Below the pieces are notes generated by a model that was not told where the DNA came from, made no database searches, and was given only the letters and a program-made list of their open reading frames with translations. Positions 54,716-64,000 of a stretch of 64,000 nt of DNA are shown in pieces. This stretch comes from Pieris napi (taxonomy: Eukaryota; Arthropoda; Insecta; Lepidoptera; Pieridae), in NCBI RefSeq assembly GCF_905475465.1, contig NC_062238.1:5870501-5934500 (forward strand). The letters run 5' to 3'. How positions within the stretch are numbered: position 1 is the first letter of the stretch; each line of letters starts with the position of its first letter. Both the position numbers and the translations under genes were made by a program.

Positions 54716-57700
54716 ACTGGTTAAGTTAAAAATTATGTCTAACATCTTTGGCAATCATCGGCGAGATACAAAAAGTACAATGTTATTTACAAATTAAAGA
54801 ATGTTTTAAAAGTGTGGTACTGGTGAATGTTTAGACATGATAACTAGTAAATAAATATAAGTGTATATGACTTTATGATCATATTATCTTTATATATTGA
54901 ACATCGCTCTGGCCCACAAGTAAGACAAGTAAGTTAGGCAACAAAAACTATTATTAAGACATAGAAGTGGAATTTTAAAAATTTAAAAATATTTTATGAT
55001 TTTTATTCGACTCACACCACGGTTAACGTTTAAACATTTAAAAGTGCTTCGCTTATTGTGTACAACAGTACAGTACTATATACTAGTATATATAGTATAT
55101 TGTATAATGTATATATCTTTCACTATTTTGCCTGCAGCGTAATACCACGGCATATCTTATAATTTATTTGTATTATTGGCATTTGTAACATTCTAAATAA
55201 TAAATATAAATTATGTGGTGTAACTTATTAAATAAATATTTACCTGTCTTTTTGCAATGGTGTCTGGTGTATTTCACTTGGAGTAAATGAGCCATTGTCC
55301 AGGTGGAAGTGGCTAAAAGCTTTGTAACATTAGTTCCCATCAAGTTATTGAGAACATACGAGAAAGTACAACGCCATGGCTAGAACAAGTAGTTGCAAAA
55401 TATAGACATATTTTGTTACTTTTTAGTCATATATTTTCTTACATTTATATAATTTGTCGCTAATTTTTATTAATACTTCATTTAACTAGTAGAGAGAAAC
55501 CGAATAATACTTGAAATGCAATTTTTTGGCCAGATTGATAAATTATTTAGTATTGATTGTTTGTCGTCATAAAGAATAATATACAGGGTGGCCAAAAAGA
55601 CGTGGAAGAAACTAGGAGATAGGTAGATCAGCTGCAAAAATTGTTTTACGGGAGGTCCTTAAGCTCAACCCTTGCAGAGTTATAACTTCTTTTGCGTTTT
55701 TATAAGAAAATTGACTTTTTTTACTAAATCTTATTAAAATTCGACCTTGCGGTAGACAAAAAGTTATGATGTCTAAAAGTGACCCGTATAACAGATTTTG
55801 GCGCATTTAATATGGATTCTGAAAAGATTACACATGGCCATGAGTGGCTCTAATTTCTTTCTAGGTCGAAAAAACAAAATATAATATTTATAATAAATAT
55901 AATATTTTCGGCAATTTCTTTTCACTTATTCAAAGTGTGAGCTGAGGGCGCAGAGGAGGATTACTGGTTGGGCGGCGAACTAGCTGTTTTACTCTAGCAT
56001 ATGGAAGTTTGAGGTGAGCAAGTGAGAGGTGAAAGCCATCGGCAAAATTTGTTGCAGACTTCTCTCTGTAAAACATCAGAAAATGTTTGATTTCTATTAG
56101 GTAGCAAAAAAATTAGGACACCAAATTTGCCGCCCCAAAAATCTGCCACCCTAGGCTTCCAGCCTACTCAGCCTGCTAGTAAATCCGCTACTGTAGAATA
56201 CGATGACAACTTCTTTGCTTTTAGAATAATACTTCCAGTACAAAATATATAACGCCTAACAATTTGAAAAAGCACAAATTTTCTTCCAGATTATTGCATT
56301 GTTTCCATGACTGGGGTTAATATTTTCATAGAATGCACCCCCATTCATCGTTAACATTGTTAACGCTAAAAAAAAGTTTATATTGACTATAACATATTTG
56401 GAATAAATAAGTATATAAGTCTCCCAAAATTACCTTTATTGTAAAACTTGCGTAAATAAAATACCATGACAAAACTAAATAATAATAATTTAAGCACTTA
56501 TCATATGCGCCAAATACAGTCAAAACCGTTTACCAAGACATCGTTTAGAACAACATACCGGTTATATTGACCAAAATCAAAGGTCCCGGCTGAATTCTAT
56601 TGTACTAGGTTCTTAATAACAACGTCATCGGTTGTTACGGCTATCGGTTTTTACGACCAAATATGAGTATAGTCCCTTGGTTGTCGTTATAACAGATTTT
56701 GACTGTATATACTCGTATATATCGGAGCAATTGCGATGCTGTCAGTTATCACTGTCATTATATCATAGTGAATTATCACCCCACTACGGCACAAGCCGAG
56801 GTCCAAGTCACGCAGAATACGCCCTTGGGCTAACCCCATTTCCGGCAACAAACCGAGCTGAGCTCAGCTAGCAAGATTCCACTATCGATGATGATGATGA
56901 TGTTTGATTCCAACAAACTAATGCATCTGCGATTAACTTATACGTAGTTTTCGTAATTTTTCCGAGGATATTATTTAGCAGATTAGTAATTACATATATA
57001 TTTAATAACTCACACATTAGAATAAAAACATTGGAATTGGCTCAATATATTATTAGTCAACGCAAGGTCATCATAACTTGTTATAAAAAATTAAGCACAA
57101 AAAGCTTCTCAAAATTTATTTCCGTATGTTTTTCGAGCATAAGGCGAGTGTAAAGTTCCGGTTAGTTTTACGAACTAGACTATTTTTATATTTTACTAGG
57201 AGTTGTGTATCAGTAGTATTAGTGGGTCTTGATCTTAGTTTCTTTGAACATAAGATATTGTGGCTGAATTCACAAGAATTGTATTATTTATAGTTAGTAA
57301 TAAAAAGGTTTAAGTTTTATGTTTTCTTGTTTTGTTTATATTATGGTTTTCGTTTAATTTTTAAATTTCTAGGTTTTCTATTGTATTAGTATTAAGTTAC
57401 TGTAAAAATAGGAAATAATATTTTTTATAGATCAGTAGATGATAAGTCTTTTGTGCCGGTTGGTTAAAATTATGTAAAAATTAATAATTGTTAGAACTAT
57501 GCAATGTTAGTTGAAAATTATGACCAATTCATTTTTCCAATTGCGATCGTATACGTTTCGTTAACCGTTCAAAGTCAAATTTGCTCTCTCTTAAAGTTTC
57601 AAATCAAAAATAAAAGTCGCTGGTCGCCAACGAACCGTCGGATTCAACAAACAACAGAAGCAGTTGTAAACAACATTAAGAGAAACGAGCTAAGCAAAAA

Positions 57701-57847
57701 GGAACAGACTTTTAGAAAAATAGGTCACCCGCCCTACTCGTGAAATAGATTTTAATGAAAATAGTAAACTCGTATTCATTATTTAATTAAATTTTCTACA
57801 AAAATAAATAAAAAGATGTGTGCGTACTTATAGTAGGTACACGCGTT
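54716..57847. other. Gene-free AT-rich stretch
   Basis: No gene is supported. ACAGGGTGGCCAAAAAGACG at about 55584 looks like a transposon end, but I cannot find its partner. A (GAT)n microsatellite lies at about 56887-56902. Confidence 0.45.
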
Positions 57848-58091
57848 AGAAGTTATACTCATTTGGCGTAACAAGATAAAAATATTTTTAAAAATCTTAC
57901 GCCTTATTCTACGTTTGTAGAAAAAACGACACTAACAATAGTACAAAGGTATTTAATATATTGAAAGTTTTATTTTAAAATTTTGAAAAAATACAAAATT
58001 CAGGGTGTCGGTTTTTTGTGACGGTGTGCGCGCGCATCATAAAAATTTACTCTCATAATTTTCCCTAACGCACCACAAGAAGTATAACTTC
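57848..58091. mobile_element. MITE with GAAGTTATACTTC ends, copy 3 (inverted)
   Basis: AGAAGTTATACTCATTTGGC at the left and GAAGTATAACTTC at 58078-58091 on the right. The GACGGTGTGCGCGCGCATCA block appears in inverted orientation relative to copies 1 and 2. Confidence 0.6.
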
Positions 58092-58319
58092 AATATCCAG
58101 TTTTGGCGTTTTATAAGAGCCTAGTGAACTATGTTATCAATATTGTATGAAGTTTCTACGTCCGTTTCAAACAAATGGTTTTCCTACATAATTTTTATAA
58201 ATCCATAAAAGCATATTATTATTAATATGAATATTAATAATATTACACTCAAATCATTAATAGAATAATAACACTGTTTGAATTTAAAATCAAAAACCTT
58301 AAAATATCTAATATAATAA

Positions 58320-58592
58320 CTAAAATATATTATTAAAAGGAGTCCCTTTAGGCAATGTTCCGAAAATACTTGCGTTTCCCTTTTGAATAGCTAGACTAAT
58401 TCTTTGTCCGAGGTAGCTGCCAGCTCGTCTTTTTGCTATATCCTTAAAAAGCCTTATAGCGCTAGGACCCCACGGATCAAGGGTATCGACACCGAATGGG
58501 ACAAAATCATATTCGGAGCCTAGACCCCTGTTTTGCATGCTTTAGCTTTTTCAGCCGCTTCACAAGCCGCAGCAGATCTGTTGTTGGATCCT
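58320..58592 (-). pseudogene. RLE-type LINE C-terminal fragment
   Basis: The minus strand reads RGLGSEYDFVPFGVDTLDPW, then SYLGQRISLAIQKGNASIFG and TLPKGTPFNNIF, matching the end of 25636-26607 at most positions. A frameshift at about 58525-58535 separates an upstream piece (ACEAAEKAKACK). It lacks a short segment (RLVDITGDR of the main copy). Broken 5'-truncated copy. Confidence 0.7.
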
Positions 58593-58594
58593 AT

Positions 58595-58870
58595 TAGGCA
58601 CATGAGGGTAAATTTTTTATGGATGAAACGCAATAATAATAATATTAGCGTCACAAAGATTTTTTTGTCGAAGAAAATGGAGAGAGCGATTGAGACCGAT
58701 TGAGAGAGAGTGAGAAGGACGAATTACCTTATAGAAATTATATTTTTAAAATTAAAATTTCGTAAAGACAATTATTTATGAAATATTAGTATTTTATATT
58801 TCATGCAAAATAATTTATTGAAATCTCAAATGACGATTGTAAATTAAAATGCCACGTTTTTCTTATCAAA
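58595..58870 (+). repeat. Interspersed repeat, GGCGCATGAGGG family, copy 2
   Basis: Matches 5885-6125 in the same orientation. This copy has an extra AAT-rich insertion after CGCAATAATAA and another near 58730-58770. Confidence 0.6.
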
Positions 58871-59199
58871 AAAAAAATTAAAAAAAAAATTATAATTTGT
58901 ATTAATTATCGACACTTTTAATATTTTAATGACAATTAAATTCATTTAATTCCTAACATATCTTCCTTTTTCCCACCCACTATGTGTCAGAAATCTAAAG
59001 TTTTAGATTCGTATAAATATGAACAAGACTTAAAAATTAGTTTGCCACAGAAGTCTCACTTCTGACATGTGTACTTTGTACGCACGCACTTTTTTCTGAT
59101 GATAAGAGATCTAATCACTTTTGATTATCAGTGCATAAATCAAAGGACATCTTAGATAATAAACTAATTTACCAAAATTAAAAGAAACACTCGATAATT

Positions 59200-59955
59200 C
59201 TAAATATTTATTTTCTCCGCAGGTCGTCCACCTTCCACTAACCACACAGAACCAGTATCAGCCTGTTGAAACGTTTCAACCATTCCTCTGCCAATATCAT
59301 CTGCAGTTTGCCATTCGTAATTTGTCTTCAATTCGAGAGCAAAATCATCAAAAGTAGCATCCTCTCTTACATGTGGATGATTTGCCATGTTGGTTTTAGT
59401 TAAGCCTGGACAGAATGTTACCACTCTCACTCCTGTCCTGTTGTAATTATATTCATGTCCAATAGATTTAGAGAATCCCATTACCGCAAATTTAGATCCA
59501 TGATAATAAGGTATGTGCGCGGTAACTCTGTAGCCATATATTGATGATATGTTTATGATAGTACCTCCGTTTCCTCCCTTATCGTTTCTCATGTATTCAA
59601 AGAACTTCATCGTCCATTCCATCACTGCTATCGCGTTGACGTTCATTGTGTTTTTTATGTTTTTTTCGTCGAGAATACCAGCATTGTTTATCACAACATC
59701 AATGTATCCTAGTTTAATTACTTCATCGAAAATCTTTTCAAGATCAGTAACAACATTGCACGTATAGAATACAGCTCTATCCTTACCATATTTAGCTTTC
59801 ATGGCTGCTACAGATTCCAATCCCTTTTTCTCGTTAAAATCAAGCATGATAGCAAGTTTTGCGTCATTTTTCAGAAAATTATCAACCATTGCTAGTCCAA
59901 GCCCATCTGCGGAGCCTGTAATTAATACAACTTTTCCTTTAACGTCTCTAGCCAT
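59200..59955 (-). CDS. Short-chain dehydrogenase SDR4
   Basis: An intact intronless SDR of 251 residues. It begins MARDVKGKVVLITGSADGLG: the cofactor loop TGSADGLG is complete, Asp ends beta-2 (AIMLDFNEKKG), and NNAG is present (VVINNAGIL). The catalytic Ser is in ISSIYGYR, and Tyr/Lys are in YYHGSK. It ends GSVWLVEGGRPAEKI, the family-typical C-terminus. Same orientation as SDR1-3 but clearly more diverged, so it is an older member of the cluster. Likely an NAD-dependent alcohol or 15-hydroxyprostaglandin-type dehydrogenase by family; substrate unknown. All key residues are kept and no frame lesion is seen. A TATA box lies about 57-63 bases before the ATG. Confidence 0.93.
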   Translation of the reverse strand: MARDVKGKVVLITGSADGLGLAMVDNFLKNDAKLAIMLDFNEKKGLESVAAMKAKYGKDRAVFYTCNVVTDLEKIFDEVIKLGYIDVVINNAGILDEKNIKNTMNVNAIAVMEWTMKFFEYMRNDKGGNGGTIINISSIYGYRVTAHIPYYHGSKFAVMGFSKSIGHEYNYNRTGVRVVTFCPGLTKTNMANHPHVREDATFDDFALELKTNYEWQTADDIGRGMVETFQQADTGSVWLVEGGRPAEKINI

Positions 59956-60011
59956 TTTTACCTCACAGACTACTTTGAACGTACTAAAAGTAAATTATCG
60001 TGCGCTTGAAC

Positions 60012-60018
60012 ATTTATA
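60012..60018 (-). promoter_or_regulatory. TATA box of SDR4
   Basis: TATAAAT on the minus strand (in GGAATATAAATG), 57-63 bases upstream of the SDR4 ATG, a plausible core promoter distance. Confidence 0.5.
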
Positions 60019-60611
60019 TTCCGTAAGCAGTGCTATATTTACAATATCAGTTATTCGTTAGGGTTCATTAGGTAATTGTTTAATAACGAGGATCGTGGTT
60101 TAAAAACAACATTACCTTAATGGAATGTTCTATAGGCATCATTAACTTATAATTTTCGGATAGTGTATTATTGACATTCTGATAATTGTAATTAAATATA
60201 TATTTAGACACGACAAAAGTTATTCTAAAAACAATAATTGTTAATCCCCCTTGCTCTGTATTAGTGGTTGGTAACTGTAGGATTTCCAATAAAAATCCGT
60301 AGCTATGTTTTTGCTTTTAGGATTAATTCAACAGAACCCAGTTTTAGTATATATTTACCACGAACGATAATAATGTTAGTTACGATGATAAAGAATTATC
60401 ACATATTAAAATTTTATATTTATCATATTCAATTACATACCTAGATTACAAAAAATTAATATTTTGAAAAGAAATAAGTTAGTTAATTGAGATGGACCAT
60501 TATTATTATAATATTTTTTTTGTATGTATTTATATGTAGAAATAACTGAATTATTTTAAATAATAATAACCATATATATTTAGTTATTTCTCAGCATGAG
60601 CAAAATTTAAA
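60019..60611. other. Gene-free stretch upstream of SDR4
   Basis: No gene seen. It probably contains the SDR4 promoter-proximal region, but I recognise no specific sites. Confidence 0.45.
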
Positions 60612-60954
60612 TCTTAATATATATAAGTCACATGTCACGTTGTTTGTCCGCTATGGACTCCTAAACTACCGAACCGATATCAATCAAATTTGCACACCGT
60701 GTGTAGTTTGATCCAACTTAAAAGCAATATTATTTTATTGCAAAATATCTGTTTATTATTTGATAGTCACAATTCTAACAGATGGCGCTGTAATGAAAGT
60801 ACCAACGTTTCACATAAGCTACAATTTAATGGCATTACCACCAAAAAAACATGGTGGTCCCCATGACTGGTGTTCTCCTACCGTTTCCCTTGAATAGTTA
60901 ACTTGTAATATAACAAAAATCTAAGCCACAGCAACGCTTGGCCAAGTCTACTAG
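60612..60954 (+). mobile_element. Helitron-like non-autonomous element, copy 2
   Basis: Starts TCTTAATATATATAAGTCAC and ends GCTTGGCCAAGTCTACTAG; CTTGGCCAAG is a perfect palindrome 8 bases before the CTAG end. It sits between A (60611) and T (60955), the Helitron target. It shares TTTGTCCGCTATGGACTCC, AACAGATGGCGCTGTAATGA and ACATGGTGGTCCCCATGACT with copy 1 (16129-16528) and has internal deletions relative to it. Confidence 0.7.
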
Positions 60955-61256
60955 TAAATAAGTATAAATTAAAACAAGTATATTTTGTGAAAGTTTATTA
61001 GACCTCAATTTGTAATTTTTTATTTATATTTAATAATTTTACTGTATAGAATATGCGTATTGTGAAGCCGGTTTTAATTTATAATCGCATTATATGTTCA
61101 AGCTACTGAGACATCGTGATATTTATTTATAAGTAATTCGTTTGTTTTGAGACTCGTTTGCCTTGAATTATAACTACACTGTAACCTTGGTTATATTTAA
61201 ATATTAGAATGTGCAATCTAAAGAAGTAGTGTCAAAATTCTCATCGAATACTTATC

Positions 61257-61328
61257 TCCCGTATGGTCTAGTGGCTAGGATACCTGGCTTTCACCCAGGA
61301 GGCTCGGGTTCGATTCCCGGTACGGGAA
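61257..61328 (+). tRNA. tRNA-Glu (UUC)
   Basis: A 72-base cloverleaf. The acceptor stem TCCCGTA pairs perfectly with TACGGGA and is followed by discriminator A. The D arm has GGTCTAGTGGCTAGGA (A box); the anticodon stem CCTGG/CCAGG holds loop CTTTCAC with anticodon TTC; the T arm CTCGGGTTCGATTCCCGG holds the B box. A TTTT polymerase III terminator follows at 61333-61336. No intron. It decodes GAA/GAG glutamate codons. CCA is not encoded, as expected in animals. Confidence 0.97.
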
Positions 61329-61464
61329 AATATTTTACAATTTTATTTTTATTGTAGCAAATGCATTCACTAAAAATCACGACTCTACATTGTTATTTAT
61401 TAATCGGGTCGTAAAGGTCATAGCTACGTTATGAAAGATGTGTATTTCATTTTTAAAATATATT

Positions 61465-61548
61465 TCAGATCTGGACCTCAGATTTCTGTATAGGTACGTA
61501 CGACTTCTGTCCTTACGACCTTAGGGGTAAGAGTCGCACGCTAATGAA
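61465..61548 (-). mobile_element. Internally deleted SINE
   Basis: The family 3' tail (GATCTGGACCTCAGATTTCT on the plus strand) is joined directly to the head region (CTTACGACCTTAGGGGTAAG, GAGTCGCACGCTAATG). About 200 bp of body is missing between them. Confidence 0.55.
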
Positions 61549-61829
61549 GATAAACTATTGTGACCTGAGATATAAATATTTATTTTTGAAGTTTGGATCT
61601 ATGTTTGATCAAATATTATGTTAGTCTTATCGTTATTTAGATAAACATTATAGATAACTCTTGGCTCTCTTATCATTAGTGGTTATCTTCAAAAGTAAAC
61701 ACAAAGTCCCAGTAACGTAAAGGCGAAAATAAGGTCATCCAAAATGCAATGTATATCTGTTGCAAGTGACGTTTGTAATATACAGTGTAAACTCTTCATA
61801 ACGTCCTTCCTTATAACGACGACGACAAA

Positions 61830-62190
61830 TTCAAAAATCATTTAGTCATATAGGTAACACATTGTACACTTATGACTTGTCAGTAAAGAAAATATACATA
61901 TTAATGCTTCTAATTTTACATTAAGTGCCAGTTCTCAAATCAAGGGCGTAGAACGGAAGAGAAGAACTGGCAATACACTCTCCGCCACTCTTTTTAATCG
62001 CCACGTTTTTTTTCACACAACGTTTGTAAGGAGCTGCAACCATTACACCATGTTCTACATGACATCTTAAGTAATTAATAATAATTACATAAATTAAAAA
62101 CAAAGACTTGTCCTCTATCAGCAGGAGGCATGGTGAAATAGGAGCACGCACTTACATTCTCGTGGGAACAACACGCAAACACATAGTCGA
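61830..62190 (-). mobile_element. LINE 3' tail, long version (family A)
   Basis: The reverse-complement partner of 19965-20325 over its whole length, including CTATCAGCAGGAGGCATGGT and CTTACATTCTCGTGGGAACA beyond the common tail. No coding sequence; the frame at 61921-62151 is a by-product. Confidence 0.7.
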
Positions 62191-63586
62191 AATAACTAAC
62201 ATCACGCATAACGAAAGTGTTAGTTAAATATATTTTATTTAACCCAATACCCATACATTAATTCTTCCCTCTGTATAACGAAATATGTTCGGTCCCTTGA
62301 AATTCGTTATAAAGAGTGATTTATAACGAATTTAAGTAGTGATTTTTTTACACTGTTTTAAAGTAGTGATTTTTCATAGCAACGTCTGTAAAATAAACTC
62401 GATTAATTGAATAGAACAATTTTTTTTATCAGTTAAATAGAAGTTAAAAAGCGGACATGGAATAATGTCTGTCGATGAAACACGTTGTGATCAATTAAAG
62501 CGAACTAATAATATATTGAAGCGGTAATGAAATATTTCGATAAAAAATTAGAAATCGGTTTTGGTAAAAAATTCTTTGAACGTTAGTTATCGGCTTGGGT
62601 ACACGTCAATCACAAATACAGGTGTAGTACAAGTTACAAGATATTACGACAGTAAGTATATCGTAATTTACAAATTATAAAACTAAGAACTAGCCCACGT
62701 AGATTTGAATCAAACTTTATTTTTATTTAAACTAATAGAACTTAAACGTTAATCTTAATTTGAAACGATCTAACTTTGACAATCTTAAATCATTAATCGG
62801 TTTCTAATTTTATGAATAACTGGCTGGCCTGGCGAACATCGTACCGCCTAACAGTCGATTCTTTATTGTTTTAAAATACTTATTCTGCTATTCGGGACAC
62901 CGGTCTAGCTAGTAAGATAAAAAAAGAAAGTTGATAAGACAACAAATAATAAAAAATAAAATTTACCTTCCCGGAACCCCTCCACTAACACTTGAACTTT
63001 ATGATATGGTATTAAAGTTCAAATTGACGAATTACGAATATTTTGTATGGGAATATAGAAGTGTTGTTTTTAGACTTTTTCACTCAATTTTTTTAAATTT
63101 TTTCTCTTCGTAAGAACCATCCTTGTACTTCAAGGAATATTGTAAAAAAAGAATTTGCTAAATTGGTCCAGGCGTTGTTGAGTTATGCGCTTAGCAACAC
63201 ATTTTGCGATTCATTTTTATATTATAGATAAAGTGGAATGAATTTAATAATTTCAACAAATTTATAACGTATGTCTTAAACGAATACGCGATTGTAAACA
63301 AATTTAAAACATACACATGCAATAAGCATTAGTACCTATGTCTTTCGACAAGCTACGCTCGAGAGTATTGATTCATGAATGATGTGTTTTAAGAGTCAGA
63401 TTAACTACAAAACGTTACTCCAATACATTACACATTTGGTACGTTATATTCGCTGTCAGTGTGCACGGACGCATAGGTTTAAAGAAGGATTTTTATTTAT
63501 TTATTTTAAGCCTTATCTAAATAGCCTACTACAAAAATATCTAATTATCTCATGTGTTAGTGAATATCTTTTACAGTTAGTAAGTA
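62191..63586. other. Gene-free AT-rich stretch
   Basis: No gene is supported; the frames at 62931-63113 and 63379-63606 show no motifs. Confidence 0.5.
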
Positions 63587-63670
63587 TCAGGAACCCTCTC
63601 CAGTAAAGGCCTCCTCCAAGGCTTGCCATCTTTCTCTATCCCGAGCTATTTTGACCCAGTGAGGACCCGC
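63587..63670 (-). pseudogene. LINE reverse transcriptase C-terminal codons
   Basis: 28 codons including the stop (63587-63589) read AGPHWVKIARDRERWQALEE then AFTGEGS. The W..iA.DR..W..LEEAFt ending is a hallmark of one large group of insect LINEs. 5'-truncated; the family differs from the others in this window. Confidence 0.7.
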
Positions 63671-64000
63671 GATTTTTTTTGTAAGTTATTATATAAAGAT
63701 GGTGATTTTCCTTCGTTATCTTTTTCATTGCTTGGTTTGTGTGGTATGATGATGATGTCATTGGAGGGTTTTGGTCATAATCTTTCGCGGTGACCAGCCG
63801 TCTTGAAATTAATGAAGGATATGATAATATAATGTTTGGCTTTTAAATATAACTAGGCGGAAATCCAGAAAAAGTAAACAATATTCACGTAGCACGTAAT
63901 TTATAGATTCGTCATGATGTCTCAGACGCTAGAACGAGATAATTAATATAATCCTAGACAAATAATTCTTGACATCATCATCAGCCTCAGGATAAATAAT
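63671..64000. other. Gene-free end of window
   Basis: I see nothing recognisable here. Confidence 0.45.

Noticed and set aside
55584..55830. ACAGGGTGGCCAAAAAG-type transposon end
   Set aside because: It looks like a transposon terminus, but I found no inverted partner or second copy in the window, so it is not listed as an element.
1..64000. CRISPR arrays, bacterial operons, toxin or defence systems
   Set aside because: No regularly spaced repeats or prokaryotic gene layout; spliced gene, SINEs and eukaryotic tRNA show this is animal nuclear DNA.

Overview
The window looks like AT-rich intergenic DNA from a lepidopteran (moth or butterfly) genome, about 64 kb with very few host genes. The organism call rests on the repeats: tRNA-derived SINEs, 5'-truncated LINE tails, Helitron-like elements and PIF/Harbinger elements of types I associate with Lepidoptera. 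It also rests on the intronless short-chain dehydrogenase (SDR) genes and a eukaryotic tRNA gene. I saw no bacterial operon structure, CRISPR array or phage-like region.

From 1 to about 40,000 I find no convincing host protein gene. This part is a graveyard of mobile DNA. It holds C-terminal fragments of several LINE reverse transcriptase families (3522-3755, 20880-21190, 22180-22770, 24733-24783, 25636-26607, 27517-27760, 31173-31440), SINEs, LINE 3' tails, a Helitron-like copy (16129-16528) and several inverted-repeat elements. The most striking of these is the 29626-30061 element, whose 107-bp terminal inverted repeats differ at one position. A duplicated block of about 0.7 kb (near 9,960 and 13,960) carries a Harbinger-type MITE in only one copy, and the other copy shows the uninterrupted TTA target.

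From 40,580 to 59,955 lies a cluster of four SDR genes, all on the minus strand: SDR1 40580-41311, SDR2 42409-43152, SDR3 51200-51943 and SDR4 59200-59955. They are classical SDRs with an Asn-Ser-Tyr-Lys tetrad and an Asp that suggests NAD use, of the insect alcohol dehydrogenase / 15-hydroxyprostaglandin-dehydrogenase-like type. SDR2 and SDR3 differ at 6 of 247 residues and sit in a tandem duplication (block A about 41,335-48,100; block B about 48,270-53,590). Different transposons entered each block afterwards: an APE-type LINE (43342-46225) and a MITE (46762-47460) in A, and a 1,825-bp PIF/Harbinger-type element (48344-50168) in B. The Harbinger element carries only a Myb/SANT-like gene and no transposase. 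SDR1 has lost the start of its Rossmann fold and is probably broken; SDR4 is the most divergent intact member.

From 60,000 to the end there is a second Helitron-like copy, one clean tRNA-Glu(UUC) gene (61257-61328), more LINE/SINE debris and the last codons of another LINE (63587-63670).

I did not find a new defence or enzymatic system. The most informative biology is the SDR amplification dated by its transposon insertions, the Myb-only Harbinger element, and two very clean palindromes in block B.
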